This document shows, in pieces, positions 25,412-34,778 of a DNA stretch of 64,000 nt. Every line of letters begins with the position of its first letter. Positions within the stretch are counted from its first letter, which is position 1. This DNA is from Chitinophaga chungangae (GTDB lineage Bacteria; Bacteroidota; Bacteroidia; Chitinophagales; Chitinophagaceae): assembly GCF_017742215.1 (NCBI RefSeq), contig NZ_JAGHKP010000002.1, forward strand, positions 840,737-904,736, written 5' to 3'. The notes beneath the pieces were generated by a model. The model searched no databases, was not told where the DNA came from, and worked only from the letters and a program-made list of their open reading frames with translations. The position numbers and the translations under genes are program-made.

Positions 25412-25783
25412 ATGAACACCAATCGCAAATCACCCCGCGCATTCAGGATCGATTCGTCCAAAACATCGTCAGGGCCGCAATATACAAGCTATCATTCCCG
25501 TGCATACCGCTGCAGCGCCAACCGGCCTGTCGGTGATGGAAAGATCGGCTTCCGCGCCCATGTAAAAAATGATGCTGCGAAAGAAGAATATGTGGCGGTT
25601 TTAAAACAGATCGGGTTATTGTCTGATGTTGCTGTAATGGGTTTCGACAAAGCATTCGAACATTCTTCCCCTGGTGACAGGAAGTACATGAGCTCCATTA
25701 AAAATGAGAATATCGAAACGCTGCTGGATGCACTGAACGAACGCCGTGGCGCTTTAATAAAGCAGATCTACATTAGCTGCTAA
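25412..25783 (+). CDS. Hypothetical protein, 123 residues
   Basis: Not recognised. The N-terminal 50 residues are basic and Ser/Arg-rich; the rest (GFRAHVKNDAAKEEYVAVLK, then NENIETLLDALNERRGALIK) looks like a small alpha/beta or helical domain. No signal peptide or membrane segment. The 3' end overlaps the convergent gene at 25754 by 30 bases, which is long for two real genes, so one end may be misjudged. Confidence 0.55.
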   Translation: MNTNRKSPRAFRIDSSKTSSGPQYTSYHSRAYRCSANRPVGDGKIGFRAHVKNDAAKEEYVAVLKQIGLLSDVAVMGFDKAFEHSSPGDRKYMSSIKNENIETLLDALNERRGALIKQIYISC

Positions 25784-26557
25784 ATAGCGGATAGATGTTT
25801 CCCTGTCTTTAAGTTCTTTTTCCATCTTTTCCTTTTCAGGCCCCTTTGCCCGTTCGAAATCCCGCCTGCGGTCTTCCAGCTTTTTCTCCAGTTCTTCTAT
25901 TTTGGGTTTTACGTATTCGAACAATATTTTCCTGTTATCAGACCCTTTGCGTGTATTAAATTCACCAAGCCAGGAAAAACCGTTACCCGGCGTAGTCCAG
26001 TATGTATATCCACAAGCGATTTCGCCGCCGCCTTTGCAGGGTATGTTTTTAGCCTTGATGAAAAGATGGATCGGCATATATTCAACACCCAGTTCCGCAA
26101 GCCGGTTACGGTACTTTTCAAGACTGTGACCAACCAGGAAGTATCCGACTTTCGCCCAGGTAATATGCCCGTTGAAAAAAGTCAATGCCTCCGTTCCTCC
26201 TGTGGCTGAAACAGAAAGCAGTGTAAATCCCTGCCTGTCCGCCGTGAGCACTTGGTTTACAAAAATGCAAGTACCCTTCCCTGTCTTATGCTGGGTCAAT
26301 ATAAAATCATCGTTTCGGATCGTTTTTGCGGAATAGTTGATCGTGCGCTGTAACCGCATATTGTCGTAATCAATCGTAATTGTTACCCTGGGGAAGTCAT
26401 CCGCCGCTATCAGCACGCATTTTTCCGAACTCGCACACAATTCGGCATAAGAATAAAAATCATAGGCTCCCGTCAGTGAAATGGCGTCTTCACAACTTTG
26501 ACCGGTAAGACTTTTATAGCCGGCCTCGTTTTTACACGGCCCCGAAAAATAAATCAT
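25754..26557 (-). CDS. Hypothetical protein with C-terminal coiled coil, 267 residues
   Basis: Not recognised. Residues 1-210 look like a mixed alpha/beta fold with several Cys (CKNEAGYKSLTGQSC, CASSEKC) and a Gly/Trp/aromatic stretch (CGYTYWTTPGNGFSWLGEF). Residues 215-255 are highly charged and coiled-coil-like (KPKIEELEKKLEDRRRDFER). No signal peptide. It lies between the unknown 123-residue gene and tRNA-Phe, in DNA that looks more AT-rich than the flanks, so it may be acquired. Confidence 0.6.
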   Translation of the reverse strand: MIYFSGPCKNEAGYKSLTGQSCEDAISLTGAYDFYSYAELCASSEKCVLIAADDFPRVTITIDYDNMRLQRTINYSAKTIRNDDFILTQHKTGKGTCIFVNQVLTADRQGFTLLSVSATGGTEALTFFNGHITWAKVGYFLVGHSLEKYRNRLAELGVEYMPIHLFIKAKNIPCKGGGEIACGYTYWTTPGNGFSWLGEFNTRKGSDNRKILFEYVKPKIEELEKKLEDRRRDFERAKGPEKEKMEKELKDRETSIRYLAANVDLLY

Positions 26558-26782
26558 CTTTGTCTTTTTAATTGGTTGATTATTATCACTGTTTTATAGA
26601 TACATACCCAATAAGGATACGCGCCGAATCGCTGTTTTTTATCATATTACAGCGGTTTTGCCGTGCATAAGCAGGTGATAGGTACCGAAAAACCAGAATT
26701 TCAGGAGGGATAATTAGAACATTGTTATATAAGAAGACACAAAAAAAACCGCAAGGGGTGAATGACGGCTATAAAAAGAAAA

Positions 26783-26810
26783 AAGCTTCGAAGTGATTAC
26801 TTCGAAGCTT
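26783..26810 (-). terminator. Terminator of tRNA-Phe
   Basis: AAGCTTCGAAGT (26783-26794) and ACTTCGAAGCTT (26799-26810) form a perfect 12-bp stem with a 4-base loop; on the minus strand a T-rich run follows. It lies 10 bases downstream of the tRNA. Confidence 0.85.
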
Positions 26811-26820
26811 CAATTTTCTG

Positions 26821-26893
26821 TGGTGAGGGCCGGGATCGAACCGGCGACACAAGGATTTTCAGTCCTTTGCTCTACCAACTGAGCTACCACACC
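26821..26893 (-). tRNA. tRNA-Phe (anticodon GAA)
   Basis: Read on the minus strand, a full cloverleaf is visible: acceptor GGTGTGG with CCTCACC (one U-U mismatch at the fifth pair), D arm GCTC-AGTTGGTA-GAGC, anticodon arm AAGGA-CTGAAAA-TCCTT with GAA at 34-36, and T arm GCCGG-TTCGATC-CCGGC. Discriminator base A. CCA is not encoded (CAG follows). Confidence 0.96.
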
Positions 26894-26978
26894 GGGCACC
26901 CCGTTTGTAAAGGGGAATGCAAAAGTAAGACAATCTTTCAAAAAACCAATAGGTTATGAAAAAATTGTTTCACCCGCG

Positions 26979-29183
26979 TTAATTGCCGTATTCGACGAGA
27001 AACTTGATACGAACGAGTTTCAGCTGTTCGATCGTATAGTTCCCTTCTTTCAGTTCGTCTTTCGCCACCTGCAGGCTCGACGTTTCGCAGCCTTTGAAAT
27101 ATTCGATGATCTCATCCTGCGCATAATCGTCCAGCTCTTCATCGATGCAATAATCCAGGTTCAGCTTGGTGCCGCTTGCCACGATGGTTTCCATTTCATC
27201 GAGCAGCTGCGGTATGCTCAGCTCTTTGTTTTTTGCGATGGTTTCCAGCGGCATCTTTTTGTCGATGTTCTGGATGATGAAAACTTTCAGCCCGCTTTTG
27301 TTCACCACGCTTTTCATCACGAAATCGTCCGGCTTCACAATGTCGTTTTCCTCCACGTATTTCGAGATCACGTCCACGAACTTTTTACCGTAACGGATAG
27401 CCTTGCCTTTGCTTACGCCCTGGATCTTTTCAAGCTCCTGTACGGTGGTGGGATATTGCGTGGCCATGTCTTCCAGCGAGGTTTCGAGGAAGATCACGAA
27501 CGGCGGCAGGTTCTTTTCCTTCGCTACTTTTTTGCGGAGCTCTTTCAGCATTTCGAACAGCACGGTGTCTGCCGACTGAACGGTTTCCCCGCCCGCGTTT
27601 TCCTCTTCTTCTCCCCCTTCTTCGTCGAACTGGTGATTGAGCGCCACGTAAATCGAGAAGGGTTTTTTCATGAATTTTTTACCCTTTTCCGTGATCTTGA
27701 GCAGCCCGTATTCTTCGATATCCTTTTCGATAAGGCCTTCGAGCATCATCTGCCGCAGCAGCGAGTTCCAGAAATGCGCGTCGAATTCTTTTCCTTCGCC
27801 GAACACGTCCAGCTTGTCGTGCTGGAAAGTGCTGATCTGCGGATTGGATTTACCCGTGATGATATTGATCACATAATCGGAGCCGAAACGTTCCTCGAGG
27901 CGGGAAATCGCTTTCAGGGCGATCACCACGCGGTTCTTTACTTCTATTTTTTCTTTCGGGTTGCGGCAGTTGTCGCATTTTCCGCAGTTTTCCGTTTCGT
28001 ATTTTTCACCGAAATAATGCAGGATCACTTTGCGGCGGCAAACGGCGCTTTCGGCGTAAGCTACCGTTTCGTTAATGAGCTGGGCGCCCATTTCGCGTTC
28101 AGACAGCGGTTTGTCGCGCATCAGGTGCTCCAGTTTCTGCACGTCCTTATAAGAATAAAAACAGAGGCAAAGCCCTTCCAGCCCGTCACGGCCGCCGCGG
28201 CCGGTTTCCTGGTAATAATTCTCCAGGCTTTTCGGAATGTTGTAATGTATCACGAAACGCACGTCCGGCTTGTCGATCCCCATGCCGAAGGCGATGGTGG
28301 CCACGATCACTTCCACTTCCTCGAGCAGGAACATGTCCTGCCGCTGGGCGCGCGTGCCTGAATCCAGCCCGGCATGATAGGCTACGGCCTTGATGCCGTT
28401 GGCCACGAGCATGTCTGCCAGTTCCTCCGTGGTTTTGCGGTTGAGCGTGTAAATAATGCCGCTTTTGCCTTTGTGCAGGTGGATGAATTTGACAATCTCC
28501 TTGATCGTCTGGTCTTTTTTGCGTTTCGGCCTGATCTCGTAATAGAGGTTGGGGCGGTTGAAGGAGGAAATGAACACTTCGGGCGTGCGCAGCTCGAGGT
28601 TCTTCACGATATCGCTCTGCACTTTGGGCGTAGCGGTGGCCGTGAGGGCGATAATAGGCAGATTGCTGCCGACCAGGTCGATCATTTCCTTCAGCCGGCG
28701 GTATTCCGGCCTGAAATCGTGACCCCATTCAGAGATACAGTGCGCCTCGTCTACCGCAATGAAGGAGATCTCCAGCTCGCGGAAAAAGTCAATGTTTTCC
28801 TGTTTGGTAAGCGTTTCCGGCGCTACGTACAGCATTTTGGTCTTGCCGGACTGGAGGTCGGTGCGCACTTTTTTGATCTGCGCCTTGGTAAGGGTGGAAT
28901 TGAGAAAATGGGCCACATTGTCTTTGCTGCTGTATGAACGTATCAGGTCCACCTGGTTTTTCATCAGCGCGATCAACGGGCTCACGATGAGCGCCACCCC
29001 GGGGCTCATCAGTGCCGGCAGCTGGTAACATAACGATTTACCGCCGCCTGTTGGCATGATCACGAATGTATCTTTTCCGGAAAGTATGCTTTTAATAATC
29101 TTCTCCTGATTCCCTTTGAAGGAATCAAACCCAAAATGTTCGTGTAATGCATCCAACAAACTAACCTTTGCAACAGCCATCAC
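26979..29183 (-). CDS. recQ: ATP-dependent DNA helicase RecQ
   Basis: A 734-residue superfamily 2 helicase for recombination and fork repair. Walker A is MPTGGGKSLCYQLPAL near residue 42; the DExH box reads AVDEAHCISEWGHDFRPEYR. The RecQ zinc site is C-x-n-CGKCDNC around residues 385-415 (VCRRKVILHYFGE, then ENCGKCDNC). Winged-helix RQC and HRDC (about 555-640) domains follow, then a C-terminal helical extension. Divergent from kdsD with 168 bases between. Confidence 0.95.
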   Translation of the reverse strand: MMAVAKVSLLDALHEHFGFDSFKGNQEKIIKSILSGKDTFVIMPTGGGKSLCYQLPALMSPGVALIVSPLIALMKNQVDLIRSYSSKDNVAHFLNSTLTKAQIKKVRTDLQSGKTKMLYVAPETLTKQENIDFFRELEISFIAVDEAHCISEWGHDFRPEYRRLKEMIDLVGSNLPIIALTATATPKVQSDIVKNLELRTPEVFISSFNRPNLYYEIRPKRKKDQTIKEIVKFIHLHKGKSGIIYTLNRKTTEELADMLVANGIKAVAYHAGLDSGTRAQRQDMFLLEEVEVIVATIAFGMGIDKPDVRFVIHYNIPKSLENYYQETGRGGRDGLEGLCLCFYSYKDVQKLEHLMRDKPLSEREMGAQLINETVAYAESAVCRRKVILHYFGEKYETENCGKCDNCRNPKEKIEVKNRVVIALKAISRLEERFGSDYVINIITGKSNPQISTFQHDKLDVFGEGKEFDAHFWNSLLRQMMLEGLIEKDIEEYGLLKITEKGKKFMKKPFSIYVALNHQFDEEGGEEEENAGGETVQSADTVLFEMLKELRKKVAKEKNLPPFVIFLETSLEDMATQYPTTVQELEKIQGVSKGKAIRYGKKFVDVISKYVEENDIVKPDDFVMKSVVNKSGLKVFIIQNIDKKMPLETIAKNKELSIPQLLDEMETIVASGTKLNLDYCIDEELDDYAQDEIIEYFKGCETSSLQVAKDELKEGNYTIEQLKLVRIKFLVEYGN

Positions 29184-29312
29184 ATTAAGATTTTACTTGT
29201 AAACCAGGGCGATAATCCGCCCGTCCATAGATGAAAAATATTCAACATGTATTTTTGGGGGACACGAAATTACCAAAAAAACCCCTTTGTGTCAATATAA
29301 TTTATATGATCG

Positions 29313-29341
29313 TTGCCCTTGGCTAAAAAATGATAAATTTG
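29313..29341 (+). promoter_or_regulatory. Promoter of kdsD-manC
   Basis: TTG at 29313-29315 and TAAATTTG at 29334-29341 match the Bacteroidota -33/-7 pair (TTG-N18-TAnnTTTG). The ATG follows 10 bases later, so the leader would be very short. Confidence 0.5.
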
Positions 29342-29351
29342 CAGCTGTCGC

Positions 29352-30326
29352 ATGAAACAGAAGACTACCGTAAATATCCGGGAAACAGGAAAAAGGACCG
29401 TCAGGCTGGAATCTGCCGCCATCGGGAGTTTGGAGCAATTTATCAATGAAGACTTTGAACGAACGGTGGAGCTGATCGCCAGCTGCCAGGGCCGCGTGGT
29501 GATCACCGGCATCGGTAAAAGCGCTATCATCGCCCAAAAGATAGTGGCTACTCTTAATTCCACAGGTACGCCTGCCTTGTTTATGCACGCCGCGGACGCT
29601 ATTCACGGCGATCTGGGGATGATCACCCCGGACGATGTGGTGGTATGCATATCCAAAAGCGGGGAATCGCCCGAGATAAAAATATTGGTGCCCCTGGTCA
29701 AAAACCTGGGCAATATCCTGGTCGCGATCGTCGGCAAACTGGATTCTTACCTGGCGCAATCGGCACATTTTGTGCTGAATACGTATGTGAGCCAGGAAGC
29801 CTGCCCCAACAACCTGGCCCCAACATCCAGCACCACGGCGCAGATGGTAATGGGCGACGCGCTGGCGGTGTGCCTGATCGAAATGAAAGGGTTTACGGCG
29901 GAAGACTTTGCCAGGTTCCATCCCGGCGGCACTTTGGGGAAAAAACTCTACCTCCGGGTGGGCGACGTCAGCCGGCTGCACCAGGTACCGAAAGTAAAGC
30001 TGAACAGCAGCCTGCGGGAAGTGATCCTGGAGATCTCCTCCAAAATGCTCGGCGTTACCGGGGTAACCGATGAGGAGGATCATCTTCTGGGCATTATTAC
30101 AGACGGCGACCTGCGCCGCATGCTCGAAAAGAACCTGGACGCGACAGAGGTAACGGCGGCCGACATTATGAGCCGCAACCCCAAAACCATCCGGCACGAC
30201 GAGCTGGCCGTAAACGCCCTCGAACTGATGCGGGAATACGATATAACGCAATTACTGGTCATGAAAGATGAGCAGTATCATGGAATTATACATTTACACG
30301 ATTTAATCCGAGAAGGAATTATTTGA
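29352..30326 (+). CDS. kdsD: D-arabinose 5-phosphate isomerase (KpsF/GutQ type)
   Basis: Interconverts ribulose 5-phosphate and arabinose 5-phosphate, the first step to KDO of lipopolysaccharide. 324 residues: a SIS sugar-isomerase domain (about 30-170; GRVVITGIGKSAIIAQKI, then CISKSGESPEI, and the C-terminal FARFHPGGTLGKKLY of this subfamily) and a CBS pair (about 205-324; ITDGDLRRML). Three bases before manC, so one operon supplying precursors for surface glycans. Confidence 0.93.
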   Translation: MKQKTTVNIRETGKRTVRLESAAIGSLEQFINEDFERTVELIASCQGRVVITGIGKSAIIAQKIVATLNSTGTPALFMHAADAIHGDLGMITPDDVVVCISKSGESPEIKILVPLVKNLGNILVAIVGKLDSYLAQSAHFVLNTYVSQEACPNNLAPTSSTTAQMVMGDALAVCLIEMKGFTAEDFARFHPGGTLGKKLYLRVGDVSRLHQVPKVKLNSSLREVILEISSKMLGVTGVTDEEDHLLGIITDGDLRRMLEKNLDATEVTAADIMSRNPKTIRHDELAVNALELMREYDITQLLVMKDEQYHGIIHLHDLIREGII

Positions 30327-30329
30327 GAG

Positions 30330-31421
30330 ATGACACCGTTGAACAAGCATTTTTATGTGGCCATCATGGCCGGAGGTATTGGTAGCCGTTTCTGGCCGTA
30401 TAGCCGTACAGACTACCCCAAACAGTTCCTCGATATCCTTAATACGGGCAAAACGCTTTTGCAATGGACCTATGAACGGTTCACGCAGTTTATCCCCGAA
30501 GAGAATATTTATATCGTCACGCATCACCAGTACGTGGACCTGGTGGGCAAACAGCTGCCCAACCTCCCGGCCGGCAATATCGTGGCCGAGCCTTCACGCA
30601 AAAACACGGCGCCCTGCGTGGCATATATTTCCCACAAGATCCATAAAAAGGACCCCAAAGCCAGCATGATCTGCGCCCCGGCGGACCACCTCATTATGGA
30701 CCCCACCAGCTTCACCAGCACCTGCCTCAACGCGCTGCTGTTCGCCCAGAAAAACAACGCCCTGCTCACCCTGGGCATCAAACCCACCCGGCCAGACACC
30801 GGTTACGGGTATATCCAGTTCGAAACCGAACAGGTGGCGGATAATGTCTATAAAGTGAAAACGTTCACCGAAAAACCGAACCTCGAACTGGCCAAAACTT
30901 TCCTCAAAAGCGGGGACTTCCTCTGGAACGCGGGCATTTTCGTGTGGAACTCCAAATCCATCCTGCAGGCGTTCGCCGAGCACCTGCCCGAAATGGACGA
31001 GCTGTTCGTTGCCGAAAAAGAAGTGCTCAACACCCCCGGGGAAAAAGACGTGATCGACCGCATCTATTCACAATGCACCAACCTTTCCATCGACTACGGC
31101 ATTATGGAAAAAGCGGACAATGTATACGTGATCCCTTCCAACTTCGGCTGGAGCGACCTTGGCACCTGGGCTTCCGCTTACGAGAACCTGGAAAAGGATT
31201 ATCTCGGCAATGCCGTGCAGGGAAAAAACGTGATGGTGATAGATGCCACAAAATGTATGGTGAAAGCGCCGAACGACAAACTGGTACTGCTTCAGGGGCT
31301 GGACGATATGATCGTGATAGATACGCCGGACGTGCTGCTGGTCTGCAAAAAGGAAAACGAACAGCAGATCAAGGAATATGTAGCGGAAGTGAAACGCCAC
31401 AAGGGCGACAAATACATGTGA
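30330..31421 (+). CDS. manC: Mannose-1-phosphate guanylyltransferase
   Basis: Makes GDP-mannose from mannose 1-phosphate and GTP. 363 residues with the nucleotidyltransferase signature AGGIGSRFWPYSRTDYPKQF (residues 14-33), FTEKPNLELAKTFL and WNAGIFVWN, all typical of the family. The C-terminal isomerase domain found in bifunctional ManC/AlgA is absent, so this is the single-function form. It follows kdsD by three bases. Ends before a bidirectional terminator. Confidence 0.93.
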   Translation: MTPLNKHFYVAIMAGGIGSRFWPYSRTDYPKQFLDILNTGKTLLQWTYERFTQFIPEENIYIVTHHQYVDLVGKQLPNLPAGNIVAEPSRKNTAPCVAYISHKIHKKDPKASMICAPADHLIMDPTSFTSTCLNALLFAQKNNALLTLGIKPTRPDTGYGYIQFETEQVADNVYKVKTFTEKPNLELAKTFLKSGDFLWNAGIFVWNSKSILQAFAEHLPEMDELFVAEKEVLNTPGEKDVIDRIYSQCTNLSIDYGIMEKADNVYVIPSNFGWSDLGTWASAYENLEKDYLGNAVQGKNVMVIDATKCMVKAPNDKLVLLQGLDDMIVIDTPDVLLVCKKENEQQIKEYVAEVKRHKGDKYM

Positions 31422-31443
31422 TCTCAGGAACGAAAAGACATAA

Positions 31444-31475
31444 AAAAGCCGGAAGTGACTGCTCTTCCGGCTTTT
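31444..31475. terminator. Bidirectional terminator between manC and carbonic anhydrase
   Basis: AAAAGCCGGAAG and CTTCCGGCTTTT form a 12-bp stem round an 8-base loop, with A and T runs on both sides, between convergent genes. Confidence 0.88.
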
Positions 31476-31487
31476 GCTTTTTCAGAT

Positions 31488-32165
31488 TCAGGCGGTTTGG
31501 GCTTCCACTTGCTGCGGCTGTCCTATCCGCTTGGTATGCTCGTGGAAAGTAACCACGCCCGTTTCAACATCATACATGGCTCCTATGATGCCTGCTTCAC
31601 CGCGGTCGATCAGGTCCGCGAGAATGCTGCTTTGCTCGAGTATGGCTTGTACCGAGCGTTCAGTATGTATATTCGCAACCGCGTCCACAAACTCGTGGTT
31701 CTTGGAATTGCGGTTTTCCTTAAAAGTTTTTTCCTGGAACACGGCCGGGCGGATCTTGCCCAGCAAACCGGTGAGGTTGCCCATTTCGACGCCGTCGCAG
31801 GCGCCTTTGATGGCCCCGCAGTGAGAGTGGTTCAGCACCACGATGATCTTTGAACCGGCCACTTTACAGGCATATTCGAGGCTGCCCAGCACATTGTCTG
31901 AAATAACTGCGCCGGCTAAACGAATGCTGAAAATGTCTCCCAGGCCCTGATCAAAGATCAGCTCGGCGGAAGTACGGCTGTCCATACAGCTTACGATGGC
32001 GGCGAAAGGCCATTGTCCCTCCTTTGTTTCATTCACCTGTTCAAGCAGGTTGCGGTGCGCGCGAAGGTTTTGAACGAACCTTTCGTTGCCGTGCCTGAGC
32101 AGTTCAAGTGCGGTGGCCGGCGTAAGGCTGCTTAAGACGGTTTTATTGAGTGTTTTCATGATCAT
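31488..32165 (-). CDS. Beta-class carbonic anhydrase
   Basis: A 225-residue enzyme that interconverts CO2 and bicarbonate. The zinc ligands are visible: Cys in SCMDSRTSAEL with the Asp-Arg dyad, and HSHCGAIKGACDG giving His and the second Cys. No signal peptide, so cytoplasmic. It lies 64 bases downstream of a SulP transporter on the same strand, which suggests joint bicarbonate uptake and conversion. Confidence 0.93.
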   Translation of the reverse strand: MIMKTLNKTVLSSLTPATALELLRHGNERFVQNLRAHRNLLEQVNETKEGQWPFAAIVSCMDSRTSAELIFDQGLGDIFSIRLAGAVISDNVLGSLEYACKVAGSKIIVVLNHSHCGAIKGACDGVEMGNLTGLLGKIRPAVFQEKTFKENRNSKNHEFVDAVANIHTERSVQAILEQSSILADLIDRGEAGIIGAMYDVETGVVTFHEHTKRIGQPQQVEAQTA

Positions 32166-32229
32166 GGGTTTTTTACTGATGATTTTACGTTTACTGATTC
32201 ACTTTTCTGAAAAGGCCCTTGCCGTATGT

Positions 32230-33879
32230 TTAGTTGACTGATAATTCTTTCAAAAGGTCTTTGTGCGTGCCGTTCGTGATCGCCACAACCGGTTTTTCCT
32301 TTTCTTCCTTGTTCTCGAGGAAAAGATGGTCGGTATTGTTGACCTTATATGCATCCTTGAAACCTTTCAGCACCACTTTGATGTTTTTTTGCGGCGCCTT
32401 GATCTGCGTGAACTCGCGGATAATGTCCAGCACGTCCTGGTCGATGTAGACGGTTTTGCTGGCGTCGATCACCACGGTGCAGTTCTCCGGCATTTTGTCC
32501 AGCGTAAGCAGGATGTTGGCTTTGTTGAGGAAGGACACTTCCTGGCTCAGCTCGAGGTTGAACAGGTCGCCGGTGCGGTATCTTTCTTTATGGAAAAAAT
32601 AAGGCGCTTTCATGTTGCCGACCATAATGAACAGCACGCTTACGCAGAGGCCTACCGCCACGCCCACGAGCAGGTTGGTGAATACGATCACGCCTACGGT
32701 AACGAGGAAGGGGATCCACTGGTATTTGCCTTTGGCGAACATGCTTTTGAAAACCGTGGGTTTACACAGTTTGTAACCGGTTACCAGCAGCACGCCCGCG
32801 AGGGTAGACAGCGGGATGTGGTTCAGCAGCACGGGGATGAGCGCGGCGCACACCAGCAGCAGCGTACCATGCGTCATGGTAGCGAGTTTCGTACGGCCGC
32901 CGGCGTTGATGTTGGCGGAAGAACGAACGATCACCGAAGTGATGGGCAAACCGCCGATCAGGCCGCTGGCCATGTTGGCGATACCCTGGGCACGCAGTTC
33001 CCTGTTCGGGTTCGAATATCTTTTGAGGGGATCGAGTTTGTCTGTGGCTTCAAGGTTCAGCAGCGTTTCGATGGAAGCTACCAGCGCGATGGTGCCGGCA
33101 ACGATCCAAACCTGGCCGCTGAGGAGGTGGCTGAAATCGGGCAGGGAGAACTGGCTGATGAAACCGTTGAAAGATTCTGCTACGGGCAGCGTTACCAGGT
33201 GCGATTGTTCGAGCGCGAGGCTGGAGCCTGTAGCGATGAACAGTTCGTTGAGGCCAACGCCGGCCAGAACGGCCACCAGGGCTGCGGGAATGGCGCCGGC
33301 TTTCGGAATTTTTGACCAGTAAAGCAGTATGAGGATAGACACGATCGTAATGATGGTGGCGCCTAACTGTATATGTCGGATACTGCTCAATGCGGAGGAA
33401 AGGATGTTTTCCCCGCTCACCTGGATGAATGCCAGCTGGCCTTCCGCCTGTTCGTCGTGCCCAACGGCATGCGGGATCTGCGTTAGGATGATGCTGATGC
33501 CGATAGCGGTGAGCATACCGGTAATTACGTTGGAAGGAAAATAGTTGGCGATCACGCCGGCTTTAACAAAGCCCAGCACCAGCTGGATCGCACCGGCGAG
33601 AAAAACCGCGAGCAGAAAGGTTTCCCAGGAGCCCAGTTTGAGGATCGCCGCGGCCACGATGGTGATCAAACCAGCCGCGGGGCCGCTTACGCTAAGTTGG
33701 GAGCCGCTGAAAAAGCCTACCACGATACCCCCGAGCATACCGGAAATAAGCCCGGCAAACAGGGGCGCGCCGGAAGCGAGGGCAATGCCCAGGCACAACG
33801 GGATGGCAATAAGAAAAACCACAAGGCCGGAGGACATATCGCCCTTGATATTGGAGAAGATAGAAGTCTTCGTACTCAT
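32230..33879 (-). CDS. SulP-family anion transporter, likely bicarbonate
   Basis: A 549-residue permease with 10-12 membrane helices. FLIAIPLCLGIALASGAPLF and SGSQLSVSGPAAGL are the SulP signatures near residues 20-75. A C-terminal region (about 440-549) resembles a STAS domain (NCTVVIDASKTVYIDQDVL). The family moves sulphate, bicarbonate or dicarboxylates. The adjacent carbonic anhydrase favours bicarbonate; this is inference from gene order. Confidence 0.88.
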   Translation of the reverse strand: MSTKTSIFSNIKGDMSSGLVVFLIAIPLCLGIALASGAPLFAGLISGMLGGIVVGFFSGSQLSVSGPAAGLITIVAAAILKLGSWETFLLAVFLAGAIQLVLGFVKAGVIANYFPSNVITGMLTAIGISIILTQIPHAVGHDEQAEGQLAFIQVSGENILSSALSSIRHIQLGATIITIVSILILLYWSKIPKAGAIPAALVAVLAGVGLNELFIATGSSLALEQSHLVTLPVAESFNGFISQFSLPDFSHLLSGQVWIVAGTIALVASIETLLNLEATDKLDPLKRYSNPNRELRAQGIANMASGLIGGLPITSVIVRSSANINAGGRTKLATMTHGTLLLVCAALIPVLLNHIPLSTLAGVLLVTGYKLCKPTVFKSMFAKGKYQWIPFLVTVGVIVFTNLLVGVAVGLCVSVLFIMVGNMKAPYFFHKERYRTGDLFNLELSQEVSFLNKANILLTLDKMPENCTVVIDASKTVYIDQDVLDIIREFTQIKAPQKNIKVVLKGFKDAYKVNNTDHLFLENKEEKEKPVVAITNGTHKDLLKELSVN

Positions 33880-34121
33880 CTGATGAATGGTTTATACAGA
33901 TCGCGGCACTGAAGCCGTTCCTGGGAGGCATGCAGTCATTGGATGCAGGCAGGACCGGGTCCGCCAAAGCCGTGCTGATATACGGAGCCGTGCATCCGCC
34001 GCGCGTCTGCGGTTATGCACATCGCCATAGCATCAGCCGCAGTTGCGGGATCGGTGCTGGATCTGTTCTTGGAATAATAATGAAACGGAAAAACATGGCG
34101 GATACGCCACGTATGGGTTAA

Positions 34122-34421
34122 TTAAGCACGGGCCACGTTGGGGGGCGGCGTTTGGATTTCCTGGATCGGGCTCGCAGGGATCTCCTCGTAATAATTATAA
34201 TTTAATGTGCTTAGAAACAATTCGGGGCTCATGGCTGCTTCCAATTCAGACTGGCGGTGAAAGCTGAGGTCGCTGGTGAGCTTCGGGCCTTTGGAGGAAC
34301 ACCCGCCTTCCACATGCTCTTCCACGATCTGGTTATTAAACAGCAGTTTCCCTACTTCCTTGATAGGAAGCATCTGAATACACATCAGACTAACGAGAAA
34401 TGTACTGAGTAACTTTTTCAT
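34122..34421 (-). CDS. Small hypothetical protein with N-terminal hydrophobic helix
   Basis: A 99-residue product from ATG 34421 (MKKLLSTFLVSLMCIQMLPI), which looks like a signal or anchor. The 35 codons upstream in the same frame are an unlikely extension. VGKLLFNNQIVEEHVEGGCS follows the hydrophobic part, and the C-terminus is Pro-rich. I have seen similar LPIK..G..L..NQ proteins in Chitinophagaceae but know no function. Confidence 0.6.
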   Translation of the reverse strand: MKKLLSTFLVSLMCIQMLPIKEVGKLLFNNQIVEEHVEGGCSSKGPKLTSDLSFHRQSELEAAMSPELFLSTLNYNYYEEIPASPIQEIQTPPPNVARA

Positions 34422-34698
34422 CAAAATCTTATACAAAAGCAAAAATAACCTCCTAAATCTACAAATCATATTCCCTAAGGTCAAAAAAATGTTAAATCGT
34501 TTTGCAATTGATTCTAAACCTGCCACTTATAGTTGTTCGTCCTGGTATATGTTCATCCTCCCTACAAACCGTTCATCACAAATCCCGTTTCCTTTTCCGG
34601 CCGGGGGAATTCCGTAAAACCAGCCACCGTAGCGCATTTTACGCTCTTTCAACGGTAATATTTAAAGCAAATTAGTTTGCAACGTATGGTATTGTGTA

Positions 34699-34728
34699 TT
34701 GCATAGTAGTAAATAGTTCATATCTTTG
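34699..34728 (+). promoter_or_regulatory. Promoter of the padR-pspC operon
   Basis: TTG at 34699-34701 and TATCTTTG at 34721-34728, 19 bases apart, match the Bacteroidota -33/-7 pattern. The ATG is at 34779, leaving a leader of about 44 bases. Confidence 0.6.
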
Positions 34729-34778
34729 TGTCGTCAGGCTGATAAAACCGTCGGCCTTTTAATAAAAGCTCACTTGCC

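Noticed and set aside
26762..26959. 65-codon + strand frame over tRNA-Phe
   Set aside because: It runs across the tRNA and its terminator; coding is not credible.
32263..33315. 350-codon + strand frame opposite the SulP gene
   Set aside because: Shadow of the SulP reading frame, rich in His/Gln/Val without domain features.
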